Assembly: GCF_001707885.1 (NCBI RefSeq)
Contig: NZ_MASS01000003.1
Span: forward strand, 36,893-100,892
Direction: 5' to 3'
DNA: 64,000 nt
Origin: Desulfosporosinus cupriresistens
GTDB taxonomy: Bacteria > Bacillota > Desulfitobacteriia > Desulfitobacteriales > Desulfitobacteriaceae
Part shown: piece after piece, positions 56,749 to 64,000 of the stretch
How the letters are laid out: the number at the start of each line of letters is the position of its first letter
How positions within the stretch are numbered: the stretch's first letter is position 1
Made by a program: the position numbers and the translations under genes
The notes under the pieces: model-generated
What the model saw: the letters and a program-made list of their open reading frames with translations, nothing else
Told to the model about the DNA's origin: nothing
The model's database searches: none

Positions 56749-57639
56749 CTACATCTTAGGTGAGGCAGGGGGCTTCATATGAGGGGCTGACCAAGTGGTG
56801 GATGGACGGACAGTTGATGCCTTTTTAATCTCTTGCTCAACTGAGCTCCCTTTAAGATTAGGTCTATTATCCCAAAGAACCGTATGGAAAGTGAAATATT
56901 TCCCCACATAGTGACTCATCTTACTGATAGGAATATAAATTAACATAATTCCAACTAATATCACATGAACCGTTAATAGGGTACTAGCTTCAAATGGCGT
57001 GAAACTAATAAGTTTAGCGGTCACTTCTCTGGCAAAATGAAAGGATAAATCACTGGACCATACCAGAATCCCAGTGACAAGGGCCGCAAAAATAAGCAAA
57101 AGATTAAAATACTCTTGAGGTGTGGTGTATTTTTTCAGGGTATTATCGAACAACCGACGAAGGATCAACAACCCAGCACCCAAGGTACCCAAAAGAAGTC
57201 CTAAATATCCTGTAATAGTGGACAAATGAAAAACCAACAGACCCCAAATACTAAGACTGTTAGCTGATACGGCAATCCCGTTGAGTTCAGTAATGGCTCC
57301 TACCACCAATAACATTGTCCAGGCCATTATAAGGTATATCCCTAAGTGCAAAGCGTAAGAAATCCACCAAAAAGGACGTTGATTTTCAAATAGCTTCTTA
57401 ATAAATAGAATTTCTTTTAACATTTCTTTAATCTCTCTCACGTGGGAAACTTTATGAGGTTTACTCCACCATGAAACTTCCTCGTAGAAAGACCCCCCAT
57501 GTTCAAACCCCATTTCTTTGGGCAAAGGATAGAGTTCCATTCGTCCGTGCATAGGCATTTTGGCGAATCGACAGGCCTTATAAACAGATATTCCTACAAA
57601 AAGGAGTATGGAAAGATAAGCAATAGCACTTAGATACAA
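56749..57639 (-). CDS. dsrM: DsrM, NarI-like membrane cytochrome b
   Basis: About 296 residues with multiple hydrophobic helices (AIAYLSILLFVGISVY, WISYALHLGIYLIMAWTMLLVV, LLVFHLSTITGYLGLLLGTLG, LLLIFAALVTGILVW, LLTVHVILVGIMLIYIP) and histidines positioned for two hemes b. It is the quinol-oxidising membrane subunit of the DsrMK complex. The start is TTG at 57639, 9 bases after GGAGG; the TTG at 57648 touches the site. It is the first gene of the pair. Confidence 0.9.
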   Translation of the reverse strand: MYLSAIAYLSILLFVGISVYKACRFAKMPMHGRMELYPLPKEMGFEHGGSFYEEVSWWSKPHKVSHVREIKEMLKEILFIKKLFENQRPFWWISYALHLGIYLIMAWTMLLVVGAITELNGIAVSANSLSIWGLLVFHLSTITGYLGLLLGTLGAGLLILRRLFDNTLKKYTTPQEYFNLLLIFAALVTGILVWSSDLSFHFAREVTAKLISFTPFEASTLLTVHVILVGIMLIYIPISKMSHYVGKYFTFHTVLWDNRPNLKGSSVEQEIKKASTVRPSTTWSAPHMKPPASPKM

Positions 57640-57918
57640 AATTGTCAACCTCCTTCATTGTTATTATAGTCATTATATAGTCTAAGTTAGTTTATTAGGC
57701 TTGTAAAATTTCCCTTTCCTATCAAGCCATCGCATAATTTGATAGTGAATTTTGTGAATTCAAGCAATTGTCAATTTATTATAACATTGAAAAAACGGAA
57801 TTTATAAAGAATTCTATGTCCTCAAAACTTTCGCACAAATGCCAACAGCCGGATGGTCAGGCCACAAAATTTAAAAGAGAGAGTCTTCTACGCATGTAAC
57901 TGGTAAAAGACCTTTCTT
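57640..57918. other. Intergenic region upstream of dsrM
   Basis: About 280 AT-rich bases. The only structure is an imperfect hairpin at about 57878-57917 next to the stop of the methylase gene, which is probably its terminator. No clear promoter was found by eye. Confidence 0.4.
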
Positions 57919-59073
57919 TTATTGCCCGTTTTGATATGGTAACCGTGGTGGACGCGGACCAAAGAACTGAAAATAATGGCATTCAAGCCTTCCGGTATAG
58001 AGCTTTCGGCTTTTGTCCCAGCGTCGCCCGATTAATCGTTCAGGGAATTGATGAGTCGTAAGCATATGCAAGGACCAATTTTCCAAACGATTAAACGTTT
58101 CACCGAGTTCAAGATAAACCCCTTCGACCTCTTTAACATCTCCAAGTCGCTCTCCATAGGGTGGATTGGCGATCATATGCCCATATTTAAACCGAGAACG
58201 CACTTCTGCGACCGGTAGTCGCTGAAAGTGTAGCACATCTTCTACCCCTGCCTGAAGGGCGTGTGTGCGAGCTAAGGTCAAAGCATTGGGATCAATATCT
58301 GAGCCATAGATGTGCAATGACACTTTGCGATCCCAAAGATCGAGTGCCTCCTGCCAGGCTTCTTGCCAAAGTGCTTTAGGCATATTGGGCCATTTTTCTG
58401 CTGCAAAACTGCGTTTGAGACCAGGCGCTCGATTTTGGGCAATAAAAGCAGCTTCAATAGGAATAGTTCCTGTTCCGCAAAATGGATCGATTAACGCACG
58501 TTCTTTATTCCAGAAGCTCAGCTGTACCATGGCTGCAGCCAAAGTTTCTTTAAGAGGTGCTTGTCCCGCAAGTTGCCGATATCCGCGCTTGTGCAAACCC
58601 AATCCAGATGTGTCAATGGTTAACGTTACAGTATCATTGAGAAGCGCAACTTCGATCTGATAACGAGGGCCCGTTTCTTCAAACCAACTCCGACCATAAC
58701 GTGCTTTGAGGCGTTCCACAATCGCTTTTTTAACAATGGCCTGACAATCCGAAACACTAAAGAGCTGAGATTTTATGGACTTTCCTTGGACTGGAAAGTT
58801 TGCATCTTCCGGAAGCCAGTCCTCCCATGGTAAGTCTTTTGTTTGCTGAAAAAGTTCTTCGAATGTCCGAGCTTTGAATGAGCCCATTTTAAGCAAAACA
58901 CGATCAGAACTACGCAGCCAGAGATTTGTTCGACAAATTCCCAGCTCATCAGTAGTGAACAAGACTCTCCCATTTTCTACAGTTAACTCATCATACCCCA
59001 GTTTTTTTAGTTCACGAGCGACAATGGATTCCAAACCAAAAGCGGCTGTGGCAATCAGCTCAATTTTTGCCAT
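57919..59073 (-). CDS. THUMP-domain class I SAM methyltransferase (RlmL/Trm-like)
   Basis: 384 residues. An N-terminal THUMP RNA-binding domain (about 50-155, with ATAAFGLESIVARELKKLGY before it) is followed by a Rossmann methylase domain with the motif DPFCGTGTIPIEAAF (about 195-209), YGSDIDPNAL and MIANPPYGERLG (NPPY, about 302-313). These are the marks of the rRNA guanine N2-methylase group (RlmL N-terminal half, YpsC). S-adenosylmethionine-dependent rRNA modification is the likely role. Single gene. Confidence 0.9.
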   Translation of the reverse strand: MAKIELIATAAFGLESIVARELKKLGYDELTVENGRVLFTTDELGICRTNLWLRSSDRVLLKMGSFKARTFEELFQQTKDLPWEDWLPEDANFPVQGKSIKSQLFSVSDCQAIVKKAIVERLKARYGRSWFEETGPRYQIEVALLNDTVTLTIDTSGLGLHKRGYRQLAGQAPLKETLAAAMVQLSFWNKERALIDPFCGTGTIPIEAAFIAQNRAPGLKRSFAAEKWPNMPKALWQEAWQEALDLWDRKVSLHIYGSDIDPNALTLARTHALQAGVEDVLHFQRLPVAEVRSRFKYGHMIANPPYGERLGDVKEVEGVYLELGETFNRLENWSLHMLTTHQFPERLIGRRWDKSRKLYTGRLECHYFQFFGPRPPRLPYQNGQ

Positions 59074-59258
59074 TTGGATTCAACCTCTCTAATATTAGAC
59101 GGTATAAACGCACCAACATTGACCGCATAATATGCATATAATCTTTATCCTGTACTATCATAAGTGCTGTAAGACTAAATGGCAAGTTTGAATTACACGG
59201 TTTAATTGTGCTCACAGGCTAAGGCATTTTGATTACAGAGCATAGCCCGTCTCCTCTT

Positions 59259-59606
59259 TTATTTGTCGACGCTTTTGATCCCTTCTTTGATTTTTGCCGA
59301 TATCTGCTCCATAAACTCTTGGAACTTTGTATTTGCATTATTAGTTAACAGAACTTGAGGATCTTTAATACAGAGATTTTCCATATCTTCCATTGCCTTC
59401 TGTTCTTCTTTACTCAATTCAATTCCAGCCATTTGCTTGCCATGATGCTCCTGCTTCATTTTCTGCAGATTTTCAATTAACTTACGAGCTTCCGAGTTAT
59501 GAAGCAGGTCATACTCTGCCTTCTTATAATCTTGATAAATGGTTGTGTGAGCGATCGATTTACCGAGCTCAGTGCTCTTTTGCATAATCTCCTCAAGTTG
59601 GCCCAT
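59259..59606 (-). CDS. YlbF/YmcA-family protein
   Basis: About 115 residues, all-helical: TELGKSIAHTTIYQDYKKAEYDLLHNSEARKLIENLQKMKQEHHGKQMAGIELSKEE and NTKFQEFMEQISAKIKEG. It matches the YlbF/YmcA family, whose Bacillus members form the Y-complex that guides RNase Y and affects sporulation and competence. The start could be ATG 59606 (10 bases after GGGAGG) or ATG 59612 (4 bases); I chose the former. It stands alone. Confidence 0.8.
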   Translation of the reverse strand: MGQLEEIMQKSTELGKSIAHTTIYQDYKKAEYDLLHNSEARKLIENLQKMKQEHHGKQMAGIELSKEEQKAMEDMENLCIKDPQVLLTNNANTKFQEFMEQISAKIKEGIKSVDK

Positions 59607-59712
59607 ATCCATAATTCCTCCCTAAATAAATTCAAAGATTCCTACTACCTATTCTTTGCCAACAATCTACCTTTTAACCAAAGATACGATTTTGCAAAGT
59701 ACATTAAGTAAT

Positions 59713-60027
59713 TTACATGTTATTCTCAGAAATTCCTTCTACTTTAACAGTTAGACTGACAGTCATAACTTCAAGTATTTCTCTTGGGTCACTGATTTGT
59801 GAAGACGACGGGTCTCCGTTCGTTTCATCTTGCATCTCCAATAGTGCTCCATCCTCATTCTTATAAAGTTTACGTTTATTTTCTGCCACTTCCCAAGTAT
59901 TTTCGAAAATGTATTCTGTTGCTTGCTCTCGTAATGATTCCTTCAATAATTCAATCAGATGGTTTTTCATTGATTCATCATAATCCACTAGTGCCACGTT
60001 GACATATGCCCCTATCGTTTTTGCCAT
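59713..60027 (-). CDS. Small protein of unknown function
   Basis: 104 residues. Begins MAKTIGAYVNVALVDYDESMKNHLIELL and continues with helical segments, then a disordered acidic stretch (GALLEMQDETNGDPSSSQISD) and a beta-like end (LEVMTVSLTVKVEG). No recognised family, no signal peptide. AAAGGGG precedes the ATG. The dispersed repeat copy 3 lies just upstream. Ordinary codon usage suggests a real gene. Confidence 0.6.
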   Translation of the reverse strand: MAKTIGAYVNVALVDYDESMKNHLIELLKESLREQATEYIFENTWEVAENKRKLYKNEDGALLEMQDETNGDPSSSQISDPREILEVMTVSLTVKVEGISENNM

Positions 60028-60083
60028 TTTAATAACCCCTTTAGTTTTCTTTAATCTGCTCCGTTATTTTCTTTTCATTATAT

Positions 60084-60186
60084 AAAGAAAACTTGGCTGG
60101 CGCCAAGCCTTAGCGAAGACGGCTGCCTAGTTGCCCTTATGCTTAGACGAATACACTGTCTTCGCACGGATTAGCCCTTCTTGCAG
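60084..60186. repeat. Dispersed intergenic repeat, copy 3 (rearranged)
   Basis: Starts with AAAGAAAACTTGGCTGGCGCC (the head also seen in copies 1 and 2), then AGCCTTAGCGAAGACGGCTGCCTAGTTG (60106-60133), which in the other copies is the tail, then one 33-base unit with ACACTGTCTTCGCACGGATTAGCC (60153-60186). The order of blocks is therefore swapped and one unit is missing. It lies 40 bases after the terminator of 60327-60701 and before 59713-60027. Confidence 0.85.
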
Positions 60187-60224
60187 TATATAACGCAAGT
60201 TTATACTTTCTGATAGTACCAAAA

Positions 60225-60247
60225 AGACGGCCCATTCCGGGCCGTCT
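60225..60247 (-). terminator. Terminator of the HNH-like gene
   Basis: 9-bp perfect GC-rich stem (60225-60233 with 60239-60247), 5-base loop, T-run on the minus strand. Confidence 0.9.
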
Positions 60248-60326
60248 CGAGGAAGAAAACAACTAAAAAAGTCATAAGCTTTGATAAACGAGCACGAACA
60301 CGCAGCAGGAAAGGATCTTACAGCTC

Positions 60327-60701
60327 TTATGCTTGTTTAAGTAAGCCCAGTTCTCTTTTTGTACGTTCTGCCAGCTGTTTAAGCATTCTCTCTCTATCGC
60401 TTGTATATAAAGGTCCATAAAACACTATGCCGTACTTTTCTAACATGTTTGCTTCTATTGCTGTTCTAGTTCGCCCAACCTCAGGGACATACTGAGACTT
60501 CCTTTTAGATTTTTGAAATTTAACGTGATGAGCGATATCAATAAACACCGCTAGATTTGCTGTTCTGTCGTCATCATTAACCTCGTTAAGGTGGTGCACA
60601 ATCTCTGTTTCTTTTAACCGTCTTTTCAAATACCTCTCAATTATTAACCTAGCAATCTCCATTGTCTCATTTTTAGAATTGGTAGAAATATTGTTGCTCA
60701 T
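60327..60701 (-). CDS. HNH-like small protein
   Basis: 124 residues. IVHHLNEVNDDDRTANLAVFIDIAHHVKF has the order of an HNH endonuclease site (His-His, Asn-x-x-Asn-Leu, then HH), but it is shorter and less complete than usual. A basic region (KSKRKSQYVPEVGRTRTAIE) follows. It may be a degenerate HNH or a related nucleic-acid-binding protein. AAAGGAG precedes the ATG. No restriction or phage genes are near. It is an isolated gene ending in its own terminator. Confidence 0.5.
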   Translation of the reverse strand: MSNNISTNSKNETMEIARLIIERYLKRRLKETEIVHHLNEVNDDDRTANLAVFIDIAHHVKFQKSKRKSQYVPEVGRTRTAIEANMLEKYGIVFYGPLYTSDRERMLKQLAERTKRELGLLKQA

Positions 60702-61007
60702 TGTTTAACTCCTTTCAAAGTGTCTCAAATAAAAACAAGCAACAGCCATTGGGAATTCTGCTCGTCATCCCGCTAGTCATATTGCTCTTGTTTTGAAGAT
60801 GAATTCGATTTATTAATCTTTTCATTATACCATATTAAATTAAGAATATCAATTGCATTTTTTATTTATGACTCGTAGAGCCGCGGGCATCCGAATGGGC
60901 AATTGGGGTCACTGTTAGACTGAAGCAAGGGCGCATTAGATCAACCAATTCGGGAAACTCTAAGGGAAACAGAAACACCCACTTATTTGTGAAAGGAGAT
61001 AGAATAG
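60702..61007. other. Intergenic region with a GC-rich block
   Basis: About 300 bases. The left part is AT-rich. The stretch 60876-60985 is noticeably more GC-rich and has several GGG/AAC patches (GAGCCGCGGGC, GGGAAACTCTAAGGG). I found no open frame and no clean stem, so it could be a structured leader of the small ORF at 61008. Confidence 0.4.
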
Positions 61008-61136
61008 ATGAGCAATAAAAGAACTGACAAATCAAGAACCCATGCCGCCAATGTAGATGACAACCGCGCCAATTCAGATAATGACAAGAAAAAGGTTCCT
61101 ACAAGCGCTACTAATAATTCCAAGGACCGGGTTTAA
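61008..61136 (+). CDS. Small, highly charged 42-residue protein
   Basis: Starts MSNKRTDKSRTHAANVDD, ends SKDRV, rich in Lys, Asp, Asn and Arg with no hydrophobic core, so probably disordered. GAAAGGAG is 8-9 bases before the ATG. The stop codon lies inside the terminator at 61122-61148, which shows a designed transcript end. It resembles small acid-soluble or nucleoid-like sporulation proteins in composition only. No family recognised. Confidence 0.6.
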   Translation: MSNKRTDKSRTHAANVDDNRANSDNDKKKVPTSATNNSKDRV

Positions 61137-61148
61137 AACCCGGTCCTT
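61122..61148 (+). terminator. Terminator overlapping the end of the 42-residue ORF
   Basis: 13-bp perfect stem (61122-61134 with 61136-61148) with a 1-base centre, followed by T's. Its left arm includes the last codons of the ORF. Confidence 0.9.
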
Positions 61149-61198
61149 TTTCGAATTTGTTCCCATTCCACGAACCTACTAAACAAATAACATAAATT

Positions 61199-62428
61199 TT
61201 ACTCTTTATTTTCGGTGTACATCTCAATAATTTTCAGAATAACCTCCACTGCTTTTTCCATGGCAAACGTAGGAATGAATTCATATTTGCCGTGAAAGTT
61301 GTGTCCTCCAGTAAAAATATTAGGGGTAGGTAAGCCCATGTAGGAAAGCCTTGCCCCATCAGTTCCTCCTCGAATTGGACGAATGTCTGGAACGACGCCC
61401 ACCGCTTTCATCGCTTTTGAAGCAGTATCCACAATATGTCTTACCGGTTCAATTTTCTCTTTCATATTAAAATATTGATCCTTTAACTCAATAGTCACCG
61501 TATCTTTTCCGTATTTATTATTGATTTCAGCGGCAATCTGCAGCATTTTTTCTTTTCTTTTTACAAATGAGACCAAGTCGAAATCCCGTATGATATAACG
61601 AAGTTCAGCCTCTTCGACTTCACCTTGAATATTGGTTATATGATAAAATCCTTCATACCCCTCCGTCTCTGCCGGTGTTTCAGCCTTTGGTAACTGGTCG
61701 ATAAATTCCTGAGCTAGCAAGATAGCATTAATCATTTTGCCTTTTGCAGAACCAGGGTGGATATTTCTTCCTTGAAATCTCATTTTTGCTCCTGCGGCAT
61801 TAAAATTTTCATATTCCAGTTCTCCAATCGGCCCACCATCGATTGTATACGCATAATCTGCTCCAAATCTTTCTACATTAAAATGGTCTGCGCCTCTCCC
61901 TACCTCTTCATTTGGTGTAAACGCGATGCAGATCTTACCATGCGGAATCTCGCTATGTTTTTTTAGGTAATCGATTGCTGTCAGAATTTCAGCAACCCCG
62001 GCTTTATCATCTGCTCCTAATAATGTCGTTCCATCTGTTGTGATCAGAGTTTTTCCCAGATAATTTTTGAGTTCCGGAAAATCCCTCGGCGATAATATGA
62101 TATTTTTTTCATGATTTAGAATAATGTCTAGGCCGTCATAATCTTCAATGATTTGGGGCCTAACTCCTTTACCGCTCATATCGGGGCTGGTGTCTAGATG
62201 GGCAATAAAACCAAGTGCCGGCATTGTCTTATCTATATTGGCTGGCAAATAGGCCATTACATAGCCCTTTTCATCCAAATAAATATTTTCCAAATCCATT
62301 GTTTTTAATTCTTCAACAAGAACTTGGGCGAACTCTATCTGTCCAGGCGTTATAGGGACAGTTTCCTCTTCATTTGACTGAGTATCAAACTTAACGTACT
62401 TCAAAAATCTTTCCGTAACGTCCATCAT
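61199..62428 (-). CDS. pepT: Peptidase T (tripeptide aminopeptidase)
   Basis: M20-family zinc tripeptidase. [63 protein letters not shown] and [36 protein letters not shown] show the metal ligands and PepT-specific blocks. 409 residues, the same as E. coli PepT (408). Ribosome binding site GGAGG. It cuts the N-terminal residue of tripeptides in the cytoplasm. Single gene. Confidence 0.95.
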   Translation of the reverse strand: MMDVTERFLKYVKFDTQSNEEETVPITPGQIEFAQVLVEELKTMDLENIYLDEKGYVMAYLPANIDKTMPALGFIAHLDTSPDMSGKGVRPQIIEDYDGLDIILNHEKNIILSPRDFPELKNYLGKTLITTDGTTLLGADDKAGVAEILTAIDYLKKHSEIPHGKICIAFTPNEEVGRGADHFNVERFGADYAYTIDGGPIGELEYENFNAAGAKMRFQGRNIHPGSAKGKMINAILLAQEFIDQLPKAETPAETEGYEGFYHITNIQGEVEEAELRYIIRDFDLVSFVKRKEKMLQIAAEINNKYGKDTVTIELKDQYFNMKEKIEPVRHIVDTASKAMKAVGVVPDIRPIRGGTDGARLSYMGLPTPNIFTGGHNFHGKYEFIPTFAMEKAVEVILKIIEMYTENKE

Positions 62429-62556
62429 TTATACAATCCTCCACATCTATCAGCACTACTTTAACCATTTAATTTCACATAAGGAAGCTTAGTTCAATAT
62501 TCATCTAACTAAATATACCCAGTATAAATTAAGTTGCTTATTTAACTAAATTTAGA

Positions 62557-62578
62557 CCTCAAGCCCATAGGCTTGAGG
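62557..62578 (-). terminator. Terminator of the small ORF at 62598
   Basis: 9-bp perfect stem CCTCAAGCC/GGCTTGAGG (62557-62565 with 62570-62578), 4-base loop, 20 bases after the ORF stop. Confidence 0.85.
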
Positions 62579-62597
62579 CTTTTCTAGTCTTGGAGTC

Positions 62598-62732
62598 TTA
62601 ACCCTCATTTTCTGACGTCACATTGTCCCCTTTAGCTTTTTTCTGAGCTTGTTTGAATTCCGCACTTCTAGAATCATACTTGGCACTGGCAAGCCCTTTA
62701 GTATGCTTTTGGGTCTCTCCTGTTTTTTTCAT
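62598..62732 (-). CDS. Small 44-residue charged protein
   Basis: Starts MKKTGETQKHTKGLASAK, continues YDSRSAEFKQAQKKAKGDN and ends SENEG. No hydrophobic stretch, high Lys/Gln/Glu, likely disordered. GGAGG lies 5 bases before the ATG at 62732; the frame open upstream to 62831 has no supporting signals. It is followed by its own terminator. Similar composition to the 42-residue protein at 61008, which lies on the other side of pepT. No family recognised. Confidence 0.55.
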   Translation of the reverse strand: MKKTGETQKHTKGLASAKYDSRSAEFKQAQKKAKGDNVTSENEG

Positions 62733-63021
62733 ACTTACCTCCATGTCAACTCTACTTTTAGTAACACAATAGTTAGTATGTTGCAGTCGTACGGATATCA
62801 TGTAACTTTGAAAAAACTTGACTTGCCCCAAACTTTATTAACAACTGACAGCTTATACCGACTAAGAAGACTCGTTCAGAAAGGTTTAAGGTTAGAGTAT
62901 TGTTGATAGGAACATACGTTCTTGTAACTGTGTTACCCTATTTCTGTCACCTTTTCTAAGCTATTTAAATATCATGGGAAGAGAAATAATGCCTTTGATA
63001 TTGACAGATAGAGGTGAGTGT

Positions 63022-64000
63022 ATGAATTATAAGTTGTCGCGATCCAATTACAGGAATCTAGTTGTCGGAGCAGACACAAAGATCCCTCTCCACAACGGTC
63101 AATTAACAACAGCCATCAATTTCGATAACGCGGCTTCGACCCCTCCCTTAGTTTCGGTGATGGAGGAAATTGCAAAATTCTCCACTATGTACTCTTCCAT
63201 TCATCGTGGCACAGGTTATAAATCACAGTATTCTTCGCAACTCTTTGAAGAAGCTAGGTCTGTGGTCCTGAAATTTGTTAATGCCGATCCTTTTCAAGAT
63301 ACAGTAATCTTTGTCAAAAATACAACGGAAGCCATCAACAAATTATCTTATCGTCTCTGGGAAGGAAAAAAGAAAAGTGTTATCTTATCTACTTGGATGG
63401 AGCACCATTCCAACGACCTCCCGTGGAGAAACAAGTTTCAAGTCGATTATGTTCAGACGGACCTCTCGGGGAAGTTAAGCCTCGAAGATCTGGAGAGCAA
63501 ATTAATTAAACATAAGGGCAATGTCAAACTCGTTACCGTTACCGGAGCCTCCAATGTTACAGGTTATGTCAACCCCATACATAAAATAGCTGAACTTGCC
63601 CACCGTTATCGAGCGAAAATACTAGTTGATGGCGCTCAACTGGTTCCTCACAATCCCGTGAACATGAACCCCAAAAATCCGCTTCACCATATTGATTATC
63701 TCGCTTTCTCTGCTCATAAAATGTACGCCCCCTTTGGCACTGGGGTACTCATCGGGCCAAAAGAAACGTTTAAACACGGCATCTCTGAATTCGTAGGCGG
63801 AGGTACCGCAGAAACCGTAACCCATGATTGGGTAGTATGGGAGAAACCACCCCACAAAGAAGAAGCGGGCTCTCCCAACGTCATGGGCGTTGTTGCACTT
63901 GTAGCGGCAATTAAAACCTTAACGGCTCTAGGAATGCATAACATTGATCACTATGAAAATCAACTTACCAACTATGCCAACTCCAAGCTTCAATCAATCC
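63022..64000 (+). CDS. Class V aminotransferase / cysteine desulfurase-like (partial)
   Basis: PLP enzyme cut by the window end after about 326 residues. Motifs: NFDNAASTPPLVSVMEEI, FVKNTTEAINKL, the STWMEHHSNDLPWR substrate/PLP region, KLVTVTGASNVTGYV, ILVDGAQLVPH and the PLP lysine in DYLAFSAHKMYAPFGTGVLIG (about 233). Cysteine desulfurases of the SufS/Csd type share these, but here the active-site cysteine loop would be further on. GAGGTG precedes the ATG. No Suf or Isc genes are visible in the window, so a SufS name is not justified. Confidence 0.82.
   Translation, partial: MNYKLSRSNYRNLVVGADTKIPLHNGQLTTAINFDNAASTPPLVSVMEEIAKFSTMYSSIHRGTGYKSQYSSQLFEEARSVVLKFVNADPFQDTVIFVKNTTEAINKLSYRLWEGKKKSVILSTWMEHHSNDLPWRNKFQVDYVQTDLSGKLSLEDLESKLIKHKGNVKLVTVTGASNVTGYVNPIHKIAELAHRYRAKILVDGAQLVPHNPVNMNPKNPLHHIDYLAFSAHKMYAPFGTGVLIGPKETFKHGISEFVGGGTAETVTHDWVVWEKPPHKEEAGSPNVMGVVALVAAIKTLTALGMHNIDHYENQLTNYANSKLQSI

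Overview
The window reads as a chromosomal segment of a low-to-mid GC, spore-forming, sulfate-reducing Firmicute of the Peptococcaceae, most like Desulfosporosinus. This is inference from gene content: a dissimilatory sulfite reductase locus (ferredoxin-dsrA-dsrB-dsrD-dsrN plus a separate dsrMK pair without dsrJOP), a complete Wood-Ljungdahl carbonyl-branch operon in the Moorella order, Bacillus-type DegS/DegU and DnaD/DnaI proteins, CtsR-type heat-shock operators and YlbF/small coat-like proteins. No phage, insertion sequence or CRISPR array was seen.

Layout. 0.1-8.9 kb: PHP phosphoesterase, a membrane-anchored unknown, the primosome pair dnaD-dnaI, an HD hydrolase, an MBL/beta-CASP nuclease-like protein, the degS-degU two-component pair and a 314-residue unknown. 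9.0-20.3 kb: one minus-strand operon cooC-acsA-acsB-acsC-acsV-acsF-acsD-acsE, ended by a strong terminator. 21-26 kb: old yellow enzyme, DegV, tRNA-Pro(CGG), YgjP-like metallopeptidase, RluA-type pseudouridine synthase, GNAT. 26.0-30.0 kb: FMN riboswitch and ribD-ribE-ribBA-ribH. 30-34.7 kb: a SigH-like sigma factor flanked by an inverted repeat, small spore-coat-like proteins, and a UbiD decarboxylase with an LpdD-like partner. 35-38.8 kb: dnaJ(cbpA)-clpB with two CtsR boxes, one lying on the -35 element. 39-49 kb: housekeeping and metabolic genes (phosphoglucomutase, DegV, flavoprotein, M18 aminopeptidase, VanW, nitrilase-family hydrolase, LysR). 49.7-57.6 kb: dissimilatory sulfite reduction. 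57.9-64 kb: rRNA/DNA methylase-like protein, YlbF, PepT, several small hydrophilic proteins and the 5' part of a class V aminotransferase cut by the window end.

How it works together. DsrAB reduces sulfite using electrons that DsrMK draws from the menaquinone pool, DsrD and DsrN serve the same enzyme, and the acs operon lets the cell oxidise acetyl-CoA or fix CO2 with CO dehydrogenase/acetyl-CoA synthase. Riboflavin synthesis supplies the flavins.

The least explained structure is a dispersed intergenic repeat in three copies (34.74-34.90, 38.78-38.94 and 60.08-60.19 kb). It is built from a 33-base tandem unit with a 17-19 base palindrome, and every copy sits between a terminator and the next gene. 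Other points worth attention are the CtsR/-35 overlap, a decayed rhodanese-domain gene between the two dsr loci, three small proteins with clear ribosome binding sites, and an inverted repeat around the sigma-factor promoter.
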